This document shows, in pieces, positions 9,491 through 17,666 of a stretch of DNA of 64,000 nucleotides. Positions within the stretch are counted from its first letter, which is position 1, and every line of letters begins with the position of its first letter. The notes beneath the pieces were generated by a model. The model had not been told where the DNA came from. It searched no databases and saw nothing but the letters and a program-made list of their open reading frames with translations. The stretch comes from JABFSM01 sp963762545 (GTDB lineage Bacteria > Gemmatimonadota > Gemmatimonadetes > Gemmatimonadales > GWC2-71-9): contig CAVXLC010000001.1 in assembly GCA_963762545.1 (NCBI GenBank), forward strand, positions 372,001 through 436,000. The letters run 5' to 3'. The position numbers and the translations under genes were made by a program.

Positions 9491-9528
9491 AAGACCGGGC
9501 GGTGACGCCATCCCGCTCCGGCGGTCTT
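9491..9528 (+). terminator. possible hairpin terminator after the M15 peptidase gene
   Basis: AAGACCG at 9491-9497 pairs perfectly with CGGTCTT at 9522-9528, and the long loop holds a smaller GGCG/CGCC stem. It begins 15 bases after the stop codon. There is no T-run, so termination is plausible rather than certain. Confidence 0.35.
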
Positions 9529-9590
9529 GCCTCAGAGGGCGAACGCCACCCGGCGACCGGTGTGACTCATCCAGGCACTTCAGGGCGCCG

Positions 9591-9620
9591 TGGGTCTATT
9601 CGACCCATGATGTATCGTTC
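9591..9620 (+). promoter_or_regulatory. small palindrome and possible -10 before the Met/His-rich protein gene
   Basis: TGGGTC (9591-9596) and GACCCA (9602-9607) form a perfect 6-base inverted repeat with a 5-base centre. A TATCGT element follows within a few bases and could be a -10. The position, about 40-55 bases before the ATG at 9645, would suit an operator. No regulator can be named. Confidence 0.3.
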
Positions 9621-9644
9621 AACCCTCAGGGAGTACCCAAGCCA

Positions 9645-10238
9645 ATGTCACGTGCTCACGCGCTCACCGCACTCATTCTCATCGCCGGCGCGCCGCGGGC
9701 CGGCGCGCAAGGAACCCCACCGACGGGAATGCAACACCCGGCGGGCATGCAGCATGAGACACCGGGAACGCGGCCCACCCAGGGTGGGCAGGCAGCATTT
9801 GCCGCGATCCAGGAGATCGTGAGCCTCCTCGACGCCGACACCACAACGGACTGGTCGAAGGTGAACCTCGAGGCCCTTCGGCAGCACTTCATCGACATGG
9901 ATCTCGTCACGATGAAGGCCCGCGTACGTCAGTCGTCTGCCCCCGGCGGTGTGGTGCTGGACGTCACGGGCGACGCCCCGGTGAACCTGGCCATTCGCCG
10001 CATGCTTGGCGCCCACGCCCCGATGCTCGATGCGATGGCGGCGTACCATGCCACGGCCAGTGCGATCCCTGGCGGCATGCGCATGACGGTCACCGCGCGC
10101 AACAGCGGCGATGCGCGCGCGGTTGCCCGTGTTCGCGGCCTGGGTTTCATTGGACTGATGACCGAGGGCGCGCACCACACCCCGCACCACCTGATGATCG
10201 CGCGTGGCATGGGCGCACACGCGCACGACATGCCATGA
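9645..10238 (+). CDS. secreted Met/His-rich protein of unknown function
   Basis: A 197-residue protein with a signal peptide (RAHALTALILIAGAPRAGAQ). The start at ATG 9645 is preceded by CAGGGAG. The mature N-terminus has a methionine/histidine cluster (GMQHPAGMQHETPG) and the C-terminus a second one (HHTPHHLMIARGMGAHAHD). Between them is a globular-looking region (EALRQHFIDMDLVTMKARV, then NLAIRRMLGAHAPMLDAM). Clusters of Met and His in exported proteins often bind copper or other soft metals, so metal binding is a reasonable guess, but no catalytic motif or named family is recognised. Transcribed alone; a small palindrome lies upstream. Confidence 0.55.
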   Translation: MSRAHALTALILIAGAPRAGAQGTPPTGMQHPAGMQHETPGTRPTQGGQAAFAAIQEIVSLLDADTTTDWSKVNLEALRQHFIDMDLVTMKARVRQSSAPGGVVLDVTGDAPVNLAIRRMLGAHAPMLDAMAAYHATASAIPGGMRMTVTARNSGDARAVARVRGLGFIGLMTEGAHHTPHHLMIARGMGAHAHDMP

Positions 10239-10367
10239 AAGCAGCGTCGGAGGATTCCTTGCCGCGAGCCGAGAGCCGAGACCGATGAATTGCCGGAAGG
10301 TGTCGCGAGTCCATCGTGCACTGGCACCGACTCGATGTGCCCCCGGCGATGGGCTGGCGAGCCACCG

Positions 10368-10877
10368 ATGACCGCTTCCGAACCGAAGGCCGTCCAGGAT
10401 TACTACCCGGACGACTTCGCCCATTGCTACGGCTGCGGGCGACTGAACGCACACGGCCTCCACGTGCGCTCCGTCCGGGAGGGCGACGAAATGGTCGCGC
10501 GCTTCACGCCCCGCGCGGAACACCTGGCGATGCCCGGTTTCGTGTACGGCGGACTTCTGGCCTCGCTGATCGACTGCCACGCGATGGGGACCGCCGCGGC
10601 CACGGCCGAACGCATGGACGGGCGCGAGATCGGCGAGGCAGCGGCGCCCCGCTTCGTCACGGCGTCACTCCGCGTCGACTACCGTGAGCCAACACCGTTG
10701 GGGCCCGAACTCGAGCTCCGCGCCCATGTGACCCTGGCCACCGAGCGCAAGTCGGTCGTCGCGGTCACGGTGTCGGCTCATGGTACGATCACCGTTCGCG
10801 GAGAAGTCGTGGCGGTACGGATGCCGGCGTCGATGGCGAAGCCTCCAGCGGCGCGCGAGGAGCGGCGCGTGCCATGA
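10368..10877 (+). CDS. PaaI-like hotdog-fold thioesterase
   Basis: A 169-residue cytoplasmic protein, expected to hydrolyse acyl-CoA or acyl-ACP thioesters. The frame opens earlier, but ATG 10368 gives the natural start (MTASEPKAVQDYYPDDF). The hotdog-domain features are the N-terminal CYGCGRLNAHGL (seen in many thioesterase-superfamily members), the helix FVYGGLLASLIDCHAMGTAA in which the catalytic acidic residue usually sits, and the C-terminal strands SLRVDYREPTPLG and KSVVAVTVSAHG. It is convergent with the alpha-galactosidase-like gene, with 17 bases between the stops. The physiological substrate is unknown. Confidence 0.75.
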   Translation: MTASEPKAVQDYYPDDFAHCYGCGRLNAHGLHVRSVREGDEMVARFTPRAEHLAMPGFVYGGLLASLIDCHAMGTAAATAERMDGREIGEAAAPRFVTASLRVDYREPTPLGPELELRAHVTLATERKSVVAVTVSAHGTITVRGEVVAVRMPASMAKPPAAREERRVP

Positions 10878-10894
10878 TGCCGGCGATGGGGGCT

Positions 10895-12994
10895 TCACCG
10901 CGGTGCTTCCCGCTCACGCCTCCAGACCACCCGCCAGCGAATCGTCCCACCACCGGCTGGCATGATCCGCACCGTCCGGAGCGCTCCTGCGCGGCCGGCC
11001 CTCTGCACCGTCCCTCGGTCGACCCGCGCACCGGCGAAGCGGTATCCCGCCGGCTCGCTGAGGTACAGGTCGTAGGGATCGCCGGCGACCACGCTGCTCT
11101 CGCCCTCGAGCGCCGTACCGTTCCACGAGACACGCTGCAGGTCCGGGCCACCGCAGGTCAGGTGACGGCTGGTGGCGAGGAGCTGGGGATGCGGGGTGCG
11201 CTCGCGAATACAGAGAACCTGGACCTGGTATCGAGAGTCGATCGGCCCCGCCGGAAAAGAATCGCGAAAGTGTCCCAGCAGGCGCCTGGACCAGAACTCG
11301 AACACCGCGTAGTCGTGCCCGGCCGCGAGACCAAGGTCGGTGAACCGGATCACGGCGGGCGCGCCCGCCGTGCGGGCAAGGACGGTCCAGGTCGCGAACC
11401 GCCGGTTCACATCCAGCTGATAGAGGGTCGCCACGAGCCGCTGCTCGGCGTCAAAGGGCCGAGGCCCGGATCCGCTCAGGGTCGTGGCGGTCTCGGTCAG
11501 GCGCTCGGAGCGCGACGGGTCCACATCGTAGAGCTGACCCGGGACGGTGAACAGGACCGGGGCCGCGCGCCGGGCCGCCTCCACCCGGCTGGTCCGGTAG
11601 ACCTCCGGCGGATCGGTCAGCATCAGGAGCGAGCCGGTGAGCGACGCGATGGAGGTCGCCCGCCAGGCATCGGATTGCGACAGCTCGATGTGATCGGGGT
11701 CGTTCCGCCACACCACGTTGTTGAATGAGTTGTACTGGGCGAACCCGCCGTAGCCGAACCCATCGTTCCCCACCCGCACGGCGTCCACGATGCCGATCAG
11801 CTCGGGCCGGATCCCCCAGCACCCCAGCATGAAGACCCCGCGCCCGATGGCGTCGCGGATGGCCTGCACGAGCCCCCGGTACACCTCGACCCGGTCCAGG
11901 CCGCGGCTGCGGAAGTAGTCGGCGTGGCTGTTGTAGCCCTCGTAGAGCAGGTGCCGCAGCGCGTCCACCTTGACGTAGGCCCACCCGGAACGGGCCAGCG
12001 CCTGATACACCGGCCGGACCAGGGTATCGAGGGTGGCCCGATTGGACCCGTCCATCACGTACCCCACCCAGTTGCCCAGGGCCGGGCCGCTGGAGTCGTG
12101 CACGAAGTACTCCGGGTGGCTAGCGGCCCAGGAGCGGTTCTGGAACGAGACATTGGTCCAGAGTCCCGGCTTGAGGCCCCGGCCCGCGATGTAGCGTCGC
12201 AGGGCGTCAAGCCCTGCCGGGAATTTGCTGTTGGTAGTCAGCCAGTGGTCGGGGACGCCGATCGGCGGGCTCTGGTAGCCGTCATCGATCTGGAGATACT
12301 CGAAGCCGTACGGCAGCAGCCGTTCGGCTAACACATCCGCCGTGCGGTGTATATCGGCTTCGGTTACGGCGTCGCGGAAGGCGTACCAGGAGGTCCACCC
12401 GGCCACCGAGGCGTGCCACGGCCGGTAGGTCCACGGCCGGTACCAGGCGAGCCCGCGGTGACGTCCGTAGTAGCGGGGCCGGAACCGGAGCGCCACTTCC
12501 GGTCCTGTGGCCTCGAGCCGGAAGCTGACCGAATCCTCGTTGGCGGCCAGCGGCGTGAGGCTGACGTCGGCCGGGAAATCGGTCGAGAGCACCCAGTCCC
12601 CCTGGCGGTCATACACGGCGCGGTCGAGCCGGTTGGTGCCGAAGCCGGTACGCTGCCGCACGACGCGCAGCCCGTCCTGCCGCGGCTCCGCCTCGGCGGA
12701 GAAGGCCTCGCCGCTGCCGGCGACCGTCCCGATGACGTGGACCAGGCCGCGGCCGCGGACGGTCCATTTGAGGATCTGGGTGACCATGCCGCCCACGGTG
12801 TCGGTGAGCGTGCGCAGCTCGACGGCCGCGCCGTCGGCGCGAATGACTCCATCGAAGATGGAGACTCCGTCATAGCTGAGATGGACATGCCCGCCGTCCC
12901 CCGTGACCACGGCCGGAGCGTTGGGCGGCTCGGCGACCTGGGCGGCCAGGGTGGCGGGCAAGAGCGGCAGCAGGAGGAGGCCGACAGCGCGCAT
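10895..12994 (-). CDS. alpha-galactosidase-like glycoside hydrolase (clan GH-D, GH36/GH27-like), secreted
   Basis: A 699-residue protein beginning at the signal peptide MRAVGLLLLPLLPATLAAQ; an upstream extension of the frame is not protein-like. The N-terminal 200 residues form a beta-sandwich. The TIM barrel starts at GWTSWYAF, with LQIDDGYQ, YVKVDAL holding the likely nucleophile Asp344, and RVGNDGFG holding the likely acid/base Asp411. C-terminal beta domains follow. These motifs fit clan GH-D enzymes such as alpha-galactosidases and related raffinose-type hydrolases, so it probably releases terminal alpha-galactose in the periplasm. The exact family cannot be fixed by eye. It is convergent with the thioesterase gene and divergent from the DUF937 gene. 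Confidence 0.78.
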   Translation of the reverse strand: MRAVGLLLLPLLPATLAAQVAEPPNAPAVVTGDGGHVHLSYDGVSIFDGVIRADGAAVELRTLTDTVGGMVTQILKWTVRGRGLVHVIGTVAGSGEAFSAEAEPRQDGLRVVRQRTGFGTNRLDRAVYDRQGDWVLSTDFPADVSLTPLAANEDSVSFRLEATGPEVALRFRPRYYGRHRGLAWYRPWTYRPWHASVAGWTSWYAFRDAVTEADIHRTADVLAERLLPYGFEYLQIDDGYQSPPIGVPDHWLTTNSKFPAGLDALRRYIAGRGLKPGLWTNVSFQNRSWAASHPEYFVHDSSGPALGNWVGYVMDGSNRATLDTLVRPVYQALARSGWAYVKVDALRHLLYEGYNSHADYFRSRGLDRVEVYRGLVQAIRDAIGRGVFMLGCWGIRPELIGIVDAVRVGNDGFGYGGFAQYNSFNNVVWRNDPDHIELSQSDAWRATSIASLTGSLLMLTDPPEVYRTSRVEAARRAAPVLFTVPGQLYDVDPSRSERLTETATTLSGSGPRPFDAEQRLVATLYQLDVNRRFATWTVLARTAGAPAVIRFTDLGLAAGHDYAVFEFWSRRLLGHFRDSFPAGPIDSRYQVQVLCIRERTPHPQLLATSRHLTCGGPDLQRVSWNGTALEGESSVVAGDPYDLYLSEPAGYRFAGARVDRGTVQRAGRAGALRTVRIMPAGGGTIRWRVVWRREREAPR

Positions 12995-13023
12995 GCATGG
13001 ACCGCCAGGGAGAGGGATGGGAG

Positions 13024-13029
13024 AATCTA
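13024..13029 (-). promoter_or_regulatory. candidate -10 for the alpha-galactosidase-like gene
   Basis: TAGATT, read on the minus strand, lies about 30 bases before the start at 12994. The 287-base divergent region 12995-13281 also holds TATAAG further upstream on the same strand (about 13143-13148) and TTAACA on the plus strand (13252-13257) towards the DUF937 gene. No clear -35 boxes were found. Confidence 0.3.
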
Positions 13030-13281
13030 CGATTCCGACCGAGGCGGGGTACTGCGGGTCACCGCTCCTGCTGCTCGGAATCCTGTCTGCCGGTGGGAAA
13101 CCGCTCGCCGGACGGATCATCGTCCCATCGTCTAAATGTCTCTTATAGGCATCGCATGCCATATCCACACGATTCGCGGGGTAGCTTGCGTCTGGTGGAC
13201 CGGAGGCGAGGGTTCCCCGCGACGATCGGGCGCGTGATCCCGTCAGCCACTTAACAAGTACCGAGCGAAGGGAGCAGCCCC

Positions 13282-13872
13282 ATGCAGATCACGGACATCC
13301 TGGCCCAGATGGGCGGCCTCAAGTCGATGGCGCGGGAGCTGGGCGTCAGCGAGACCCAGGCGGCCAGTGGCGCCGCGGCGCTGGTGCCGGCGATCCTCGG
13401 CGGATTCAAGAAGCAGGCGCAGGTGCAGCCGGCGGGCCTCGACGGGCTCGGCGGCCTGCTCGGGAAGCTCGGTGGCGGCGGCCTGCTCGACGACGTGCTG
13501 TCGCCGCAGCCGACCAACGTGAGCCGGGGTAACGAGGTGCTGGGGCAGATCTTCGGCTCCAAGGACGTGAGCCGCACGGTGGCACAAGATGCCGCCGCGA
13601 AGTCGGGGCTCGACCCGTCCACCCTCAAGAAGATGCTGCCGATGCTGGCGATGCTGGTCACCGGCTTCATGGCGAAGCAGCAGCAGGGCGCCGGCGCAGC
13701 GGCGCAACCGGCCCCGGCAGGCGGCGGGCTGAGCGGCATGCTGGGTGGCCTGTTCGGCGGCCAGGGAGCCGCCACCGCCGCCGCGCCGGGGCTCGCCTCG
13801 ATGCTCGATCTGAACGGCGACGGCAATCCCCTGGACGACATCATGCAGATGGCCGGCAAGGCGATGCGCTAG
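13282..13872 (+). CDS. DUF937 family protein
   Basis: A 196-residue protein whose first 45 residues (ITDILAQMGGLKSMARELGV and AASGAAALVPAILGGFKKQ) are the DUF937 signature found in many bacteria. The rest is rich in Gly, Ala, Gln and Leu with helical segments (LKKMLPMLAMLVTGFMAKQQ) and ends in DLNGDGNPLDDIMQMAGKAM, which carries a calcium-loop-like DxNGDGxxxD stretch. The function of the family is not settled; it is cytoplasmic by appearance, with no signal peptide. GAAGGGAG precedes the ATG. A small GlsB-type membrane protein follows 57 bases later, so cotranscription is likely. Confidence 0.85.
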   Translation: MQITDILAQMGGLKSMARELGVSETQAASGAAALVPAILGGFKKQAQVQPAGLDGLGGLLGKLGGGGLLDDVLSPQPTNVSRGNEVLGQIFGSKDVSRTVAQDAAAKSGLDPSTLKKMLPMLAMLVTGFMAKQQQGAGAAAQPAPAGGGLSGMLGGLFGGQGAATAAAPGLASMLDLNGDGNPLDDIMQMAGKAMR

Positions 13873-13929
13873 CCGCGCCGCGCGCCGGGGCGCGCGGGTG
13901 GGTGGCGTCGATCCTCGGAGGGTACGCAC

Positions 13930-14190
13930 ATGAACTGGATCATCTCGTTGATCATCGGCGGAATCGTCGGCTGGCTGGCGAGCATCGTCATGAAGACCAA
14001 CGCCCAGATGGGTTGCTTCGCCAACGTGGTGGTGGGCGTGGTCGGCTCGGTGCTGGGCTACTGGCTCGCCGGAATGCTGGGCCTCGCGCCCACGGGCGGC
14101 ATCGTGCGGTTCGTGGTCGCGGTGGCAGGAGCGGTGGTGCTGATCTTCCTCCTGCGCGCGTTCGGCGTGTTCCGGAAGCCGCAAGGCTAG
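13930..14190 (+). CDS. GlsB/YeaQ/YmgE family small membrane protein
   Basis: An 86-residue protein with three hydrophobic helices (WIISLIIGGIVGWLASIVM, FANVVVGVVGSVLGYWLAG, FVVAVAGAVVLIFLLRAF), matching the transglycosylase-associated/GlsB stress-response family in length and layout. These inner-membrane proteins are often induced by general stress; their biochemical role is unknown. A TCGGAGGG ribosome site lies before the ATG. It follows the DUF937 gene and precedes a strong palindrome that should end the transcript. Confidence 0.88.
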   Translation: MNWIISLIIGGIVGWLASIVMKTNAQMGCFANVVVGVVGSVLGYWLAGMLGLAPTGGIVRFVVAVAGAVVLIFLLRAFGVFRKPQG

Positions 14191-14253
14191 CCGCGCCGCC
14201 ACGGCGCCAGCCGCTCCGCTGCCTGGAGTCGCTCGAGGGGGCCGGACGCGGAG

Positions 14254-14290
14254 TCGAACGCCGCCGGGGCACGATCGTGCCCCGGTTCGA
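14254..14290. terminator. perfect palindrome, probable bidirectional terminator
   Basis: An 11-base arm at 14264-14274 is followed at once by its exact complement at 14275-14285 (core GGGGCACGATCGTGCCCC). An outer TCGAA/TTCGA pair (14254-14258 with 14286-14290) extends it around a 5-base bulge. It sits between the convergent GlsB-type gene and PxKF lipoprotein gene, where one hairpin could stop both transcripts. There is no T-tract on either side. Confidence 0.6.
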
Positions 14291-14304
14291 GCACAAGGGA
14301 GGTA

Positions 14305-14817
14305 CTACGGTCTGATGGCGAACTGCACGACCACGTCCTCGAATTCTCCGGGAGCCGAGATCGTCAGCTGATAGACGCCGGCCCTCAGGTCCTGCCCGAG
14401 GTTGAACTGGCTCAGCTTGGTGGAGAGGTTGAAGATGTACTGCCCGCTTCCGGCGGAGCGCATCGTGGTGCCTTCGTCGGCCGCGCTCGAGGAGATCAGC
14501 TCGTTCACCGGGCCGCCGCCGAGGTCGATCAGCGCCAGGGAGACGTCGGGCGCCAGGGTGTTCACGGGCTCGCCGCTGACGCAGTCGGTGATCCGGATCT
14601 TGACCGGGATGGTGCGCCCGAGCTTGAAGCTGCTCGAGCTATCGGGGTTGATCGGCTCGAGAATGCCGCCGGTCAGGTAGGGCAGGGAGCAGCCCCCGGG
14701 CCCGATCAGCAGGGACGGCGACTGCGCGCTGGGCGCGACCGGCGAATCGTGGATGCACGCACCCGCCAGGAGAAGGACACAGGGAAGCAGCCGGAATAGC
14801 CGTGAGCGTGACCGCAT
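14305..14817 (-). CDS. PxKF-domain lipoprotein
   Basis: A 170-residue protein starting at ATG 14817, with AAGGAGA seven bases upstream. It has a lipoprotein signal with lipobox LAGAC (Cys about 20). The mature part contains SSFKLGRTIPVKIRITDC, the motif that names the PxKF domain, often found in secreted and surface proteins of high-GC bacteria. It continues with a beta-sandwich (QYIFNLSTKLSQFNLG, AGVYQLTISAPGEFEDVVV). No enzymatic motif is present; a surface-anchored structural or binding role is likely. The open frame reaches further upstream to 15066, but that part overlaps the opposite gene and lacks protein character. Confidence 0.7.
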   Translation of the reverse strand: MRSRSRLFRLLPCVLLLAGACIHDSPVAPSAQSPSLLIGPGGCSLPYLTGGILEPINPDSSSSFKLGRTIPVKIRITDCVSGEPVNTLAPDVSLALIDLGGGPVNELISSSAADEGTTMRSAGSGQYIFNLSTKLSQFNLGQDLRAGVYQLTISAPGEFEDVVVQFAIRP

Positions 14818-14983
14818 CTGCGATCTCCTTGAGGTAGCCAGGTGAAATGGGGTACCGGACAAGGTGGGTTGCGTTGTGCGCCTCGGCAATTGGCAGAAAT
14901 TGGGCGCCGCGAAGTCGTCCGTCATGACTTGCGACACCGTCCGGAAGCGGTACGATTCCAGGCCGAATCGAGTGGAGCATTCG

Positions 14984-15688
14984 ATGCAGCCCGACCATCG
15001 TGTGGTGTCCCGCAGGGAATGGATCGAGGAGCGAAGGGGCCTCCTGGTCAAGGAAAAGGAATTCACTCGCCTCCGCGACGACCTGAGCCGGGCCCGCCGG
15101 GAGCTGCCCTGGGTGGCGGTGGAGCAGGCCTATGCATTCGAGGGCCCGGCGGGCAGGGAATCCCTCGCGGATCTCTTCGAGGGGCGGAGCCAGCTCGTGG
15201 TCTACCACTTCATGTTCGCCCCGGACGCCAAGGCGGGCTGCCCCCACTGTTCCTTCTGGGCCGACAACTTCAACGACATCATCGTGCATCTGAACCACCG
15301 GGACGTGACCATGATCGCCGTGTCGCGCGCGCCGTCCCCCGTGCTCGAGGCGTACAAGCAGCGGATGGGGTGGACCTTCAAGTGGGTGTCGTCGGGGAAG
15401 ACCGGATTCAACTTCGACTACCAGGCATCCTTCACACCCGAGGCGCTCGCCGGCGGGACGGCGCTGTACAACTTTGCCGAGCAGGACCCGGGCGATTCCG
15501 AGCGCGAAGGGGTGAGCGTGTTCTACCGCGACCCTTCCGGCCGGATCTTCCACACCTACTCGACCTACGCCCGGGGGATCGACCTGCTCAACACCGCCTA
15601 CAACTACCTCGACCTGGTGCCCAAGGGCCGGGACGAGGGCGATCGGGGGCAGTACTGGGTCCGGCGGCACGACGAGTATCCACGGTAA
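14984..15688 (+). CDS. DUF899 family thioredoxin-like protein
   Basis: A 234-residue cytoplasmic protein from ATG 14984, preceded by GGAG. It matches the DUF899 family: an N-terminal helical part with VSRREWIEERRGLLVKEKEF, then a thioredoxin-like fold with YHFMFAPDAKAGCPHCSFWADN, whose CPHC resembles a redox dithiol, and the C-terminal GVSVFYRDPSGRIFHTYSTYARG segment. A redox or detoxification role is presumed; no substrate is known. A 60-residue membrane protein starts 13 bases after the stop and is probably in the same transcript. Confidence 0.85.
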   Translation: MQPDHRVVSRREWIEERRGLLVKEKEFTRLRDDLSRARRELPWVAVEQAYAFEGPAGRESLADLFEGRSQLVVYHFMFAPDAKAGCPHCSFWADNFNDIIVHLNHRDVTMIAVSRAPSPVLEAYKQRMGWTFKWVSSGKTGFNFDYQASFTPEALAGGTALYNFAEQDPGDSEREGVSVFYRDPSGRIFHTYSTYARGIDLLNTAYNYLDLVPKGRDEGDRGQYWVRRHDEYPR

Positions 15689-15701
15689 CCGAGGCCACCT
15701 C

Positions 15702-15884
15702 ATGAGAACCTATGTCATGACCACCGGCGCGGTGTTTGGCCTGCTCGTGGTGCTGCACGTCTGGCGAGTGGTGGAGGAGGGGGTGCACCTCGTCAAGGAT
15801 CCCGGGTGGGTGCTCATCACCGCGGCGGCGGCGGTTCTCTGCCTCTGGGCGCTGCGGGTGCTCCGCGGCTCGGCGCGGCCGTAA
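15702..15884 (+). CDS. small two-helix membrane protein
   Basis: A 60-residue protein with two hydrophobic segments (VMTTGAVFGLLVVLHVWRVV and GWVLITAAAAVLCLWALRVL) and a basic C-terminus, so both ends probably lie in the cytoplasm. ATG 15702 follows the DUF899 stop by 13 bases with GAGG upstream, which argues for translational coupling. Its stop is only 7 bases from the malQ stop on the other strand. Function unknown. Confidence 0.6.
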   Translation: MRTYVMTTGAVFGLLVVLHVWRVVEEGVHLVKDPGWVLITAAAAVLCLWALRVLRGSARP

Positions 15885-15891
15885 CGGCGCG

Positions 15892-17358
15892 TTAGCGCTG
15901 GTAGAGATCCACCAGCTCGCGGAGCCGCTGGACGATGCCGGGCGTGAGCTGTTCCGGGGCATAGCGAAACTCCCAGTTGCCGGACTGGCGGCCCGGGAGG
16001 TTCATCCGCGCCTCACTCCCGAGCCCGAGGACATCCTGCATCGGGATGAGGGCGGTATTGGCCACCGAGGCCAGGGCGGTGCGGATCAGGGTCCAGTTCA
16101 TCTCGCGTCCATCGGTCGCGAGGTACCGCATGGCGTAGTCCCGCTCTTCCGCCACGTCCCGTTCGCTGCGGGTGGAGTCCCCGGCACCCGAGGAGTTCCA
16201 CCAGCCGAGGGTGGTGTCGTTGTCGTGGGTCCCGGTGTAGACCACGCGCTCGCGGGGGTAGGTGTGCGGCAGAAAGAGGTTGGCCTGCCCGTCGGTCCCG
16301 AACGCGAATTGCAGGATGCTCATCCCGGGGTAGCCGAAGCGCTCCCGCAGCTCTTCGACGGCCGGTGTGATGACGCCCAGGTTCTCGGCCACGATGGGGA
16401 GCGGCCCCAGCGCCTCGGTGATGGCGGCGAGCAGCTCCGCACCCGGCCCCTCGACCCAGCGGCCGTTCTCGGCCGTGGTGTCGGCGCCCGGCACCTCCCA
16501 GAACGCCTCGAAGCCGCGGAAATGGTCCACCCGGACCAGGTCGAAGAGCTCGAACGCGGCGCGCATCCGGCGAATCCACCAGTCGTAGCCCCGGGCCCGC
16601 ATCGCCTCCCAATCGTAGATCGGATTGCCCCAGAGCTGGCCGGTGGCGCTGAAGTAGTCCGGGGGGACTCCGGCCTGGGCCAGCAACCGTCCCCGGTCAT
16701 CCAGCTTGAACAGCGCGGGATGGGACCAGACATCCGCGGAATCGTGCGCGACGTAGATGGGGATGTCGCCCATGAGCTGGATGCCACGGGCGGCGGCCGC
16801 GTGCCGGAGCGCGGAGAATTGGGTGAAGAACAGCGCCTGCTCCCTGCGGTAGTGCTCCACCGACTCCGCGAGCCGGGACCGCCAGTCGTCAAGCGCGGCA
16901 GGGTGTCGCAGGGCGGCTCCCGGCTCCCATTCGGTCCACGCGACGCCCCCGTGCGCCTGCTTGAGCGCCATGAATAGAGCGTAGTCCTCCAGCCACCAGC
17001 TCTGACCGGCGACGAAGGCGCGATAGCCTTCGTCTGGCTCGAAATGCTCCAGGGCCTGGCGCAGCAGGGCCTGTTTATGGGGAATGACCCACGGGAAATC
17101 CACCGTGTGGGGGGGAAAGTCCTCGACCGTACCGGGCACATGAATGAGCAGGGGGTTCCCGGCAAAGGCCGAGAAGCACTGATAGGGAGAATTGCCGTAC
17201 CCGGTGGGTCCCATCGGCAGCATCTGCCAGATTCGGAGGCCGGTTTCGGCGAGAAAATCGAGAAACCGGTGTGCTTCGGGGCCGATCTCGCCGATGCCGT
17301 TCGGGCCGGGGAGGGACGTCGGGTGGAGCAGGATGCCGGCGGAACGCGGGAAGCTCAT
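15892..17358 (-). CDS. malQ: 4-alpha-glucanotransferase (GH77, amylomaltase)
   Basis: A 488-residue GH77 enzyme that transfers alpha-1,4-glucan chains between maltodextrins and releases glucose, in the cytoplasm. It starts at ATG 17358 (MSFPRSAGILLHPTSLPGP), the classic N-terminus with the GI(L)LxPTSLP motif. Catalytic residues are visible: nucleophile Asp278 in VRVDHFRGF, acid/base Glu325 in VAENLG, and stabiliser Asp379 in TGTHDND. Length matches bacterial MalQ of the short type. It is divergent from the susC operon, sharing a 308-base intergenic region, which fits joint control of maltodextrin uptake and processing. Confidence 0.95.
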   Translation of the reverse strand: MSFPRSAGILLHPTSLPGPNGIGEIGPEAHRFLDFLAETGLRIWQMLPMGPTGYGNSPYQCFSAFAGNPLLIHVPGTVEDFPPHTVDFPWVIPHKQALLRQALEHFEPDEGYRAFVAGQSWWLEDYALFMALKQAHGGVAWTEWEPGAALRHPAALDDWRSRLAESVEHYRREQALFFTQFSALRHAAAARGIQLMGDIPIYVAHDSADVWSHPALFKLDDRGRLLAQAGVPPDYFSATGQLWGNPIYDWEAMRARGYDWWIRRMRAAFELFDLVRVDHFRGFEAFWEVPGADTTAENGRWVEGPGAELLAAITEALGPLPIVAENLGVITPAVEELRERFGYPGMSILQFAFGTDGQANLFLPHTYPRERVVYTGTHDNDTTLGWWNSSGAGDSTRSERDVAEERDYAMRYLATDGREMNWTLIRTALASVANTALIPMQDVLGLGSEARMNLPGRQSGNWEFRYAPEQLTPGIVQRLRELVDLYQR

Positions 17359-17481
17359 GGCGAAGCGGCGTATGGTACTGCGTACAAGCCGCTTACGCCA
17401 CTCCGGACACCTGGTCAGGCCCGGTAAAGTGCCTTTCATACCCTCTTGTCCTCCCCTTCATCTTCCGGGCTGCGAATGTAC

Positions 17482-17510
17482 TTGACGGAGGGTGGTCCGG
17501 GCGGCATACT
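17482..17510 (+). promoter_or_regulatory. sigma70-like promoter of the susC operon
   Basis: TTGACG (17482-17487) and CATACT (17505-17510) are separated by exactly 17 bases, the best -35/-10 pair found in the window. Transcription would start near 17517 and leave a leader of about 150 bases before the susC ATG at 17667, room for post-transcriptional control. The malQ gene reads away from the same 308-base region; no second promoter is obvious for it. Confidence 0.65.
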
Positions 17511-17666
17511 GGATTCTCTCGCTGGTGCTTGTCGCACCGCATGGGCAGGATTCCTTCAAACTCCGCGGAGCACGGACGTGCCCGCTCCTTCCTTAGTCTT
17601 GTCGCCGTTACTCGGCAGCGTGTTTGCCATTCATTTCTCATTCCCACCAGCACTCAGAGGGCGCGT

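Noticed and set aside
14200..14300. tRNA-like GGTTCGAGC motif near the palindrome
   Set aside because: No acceptor, D-arm or anticodon stem can be formed around it; the motif belongs to the hairpin flank.
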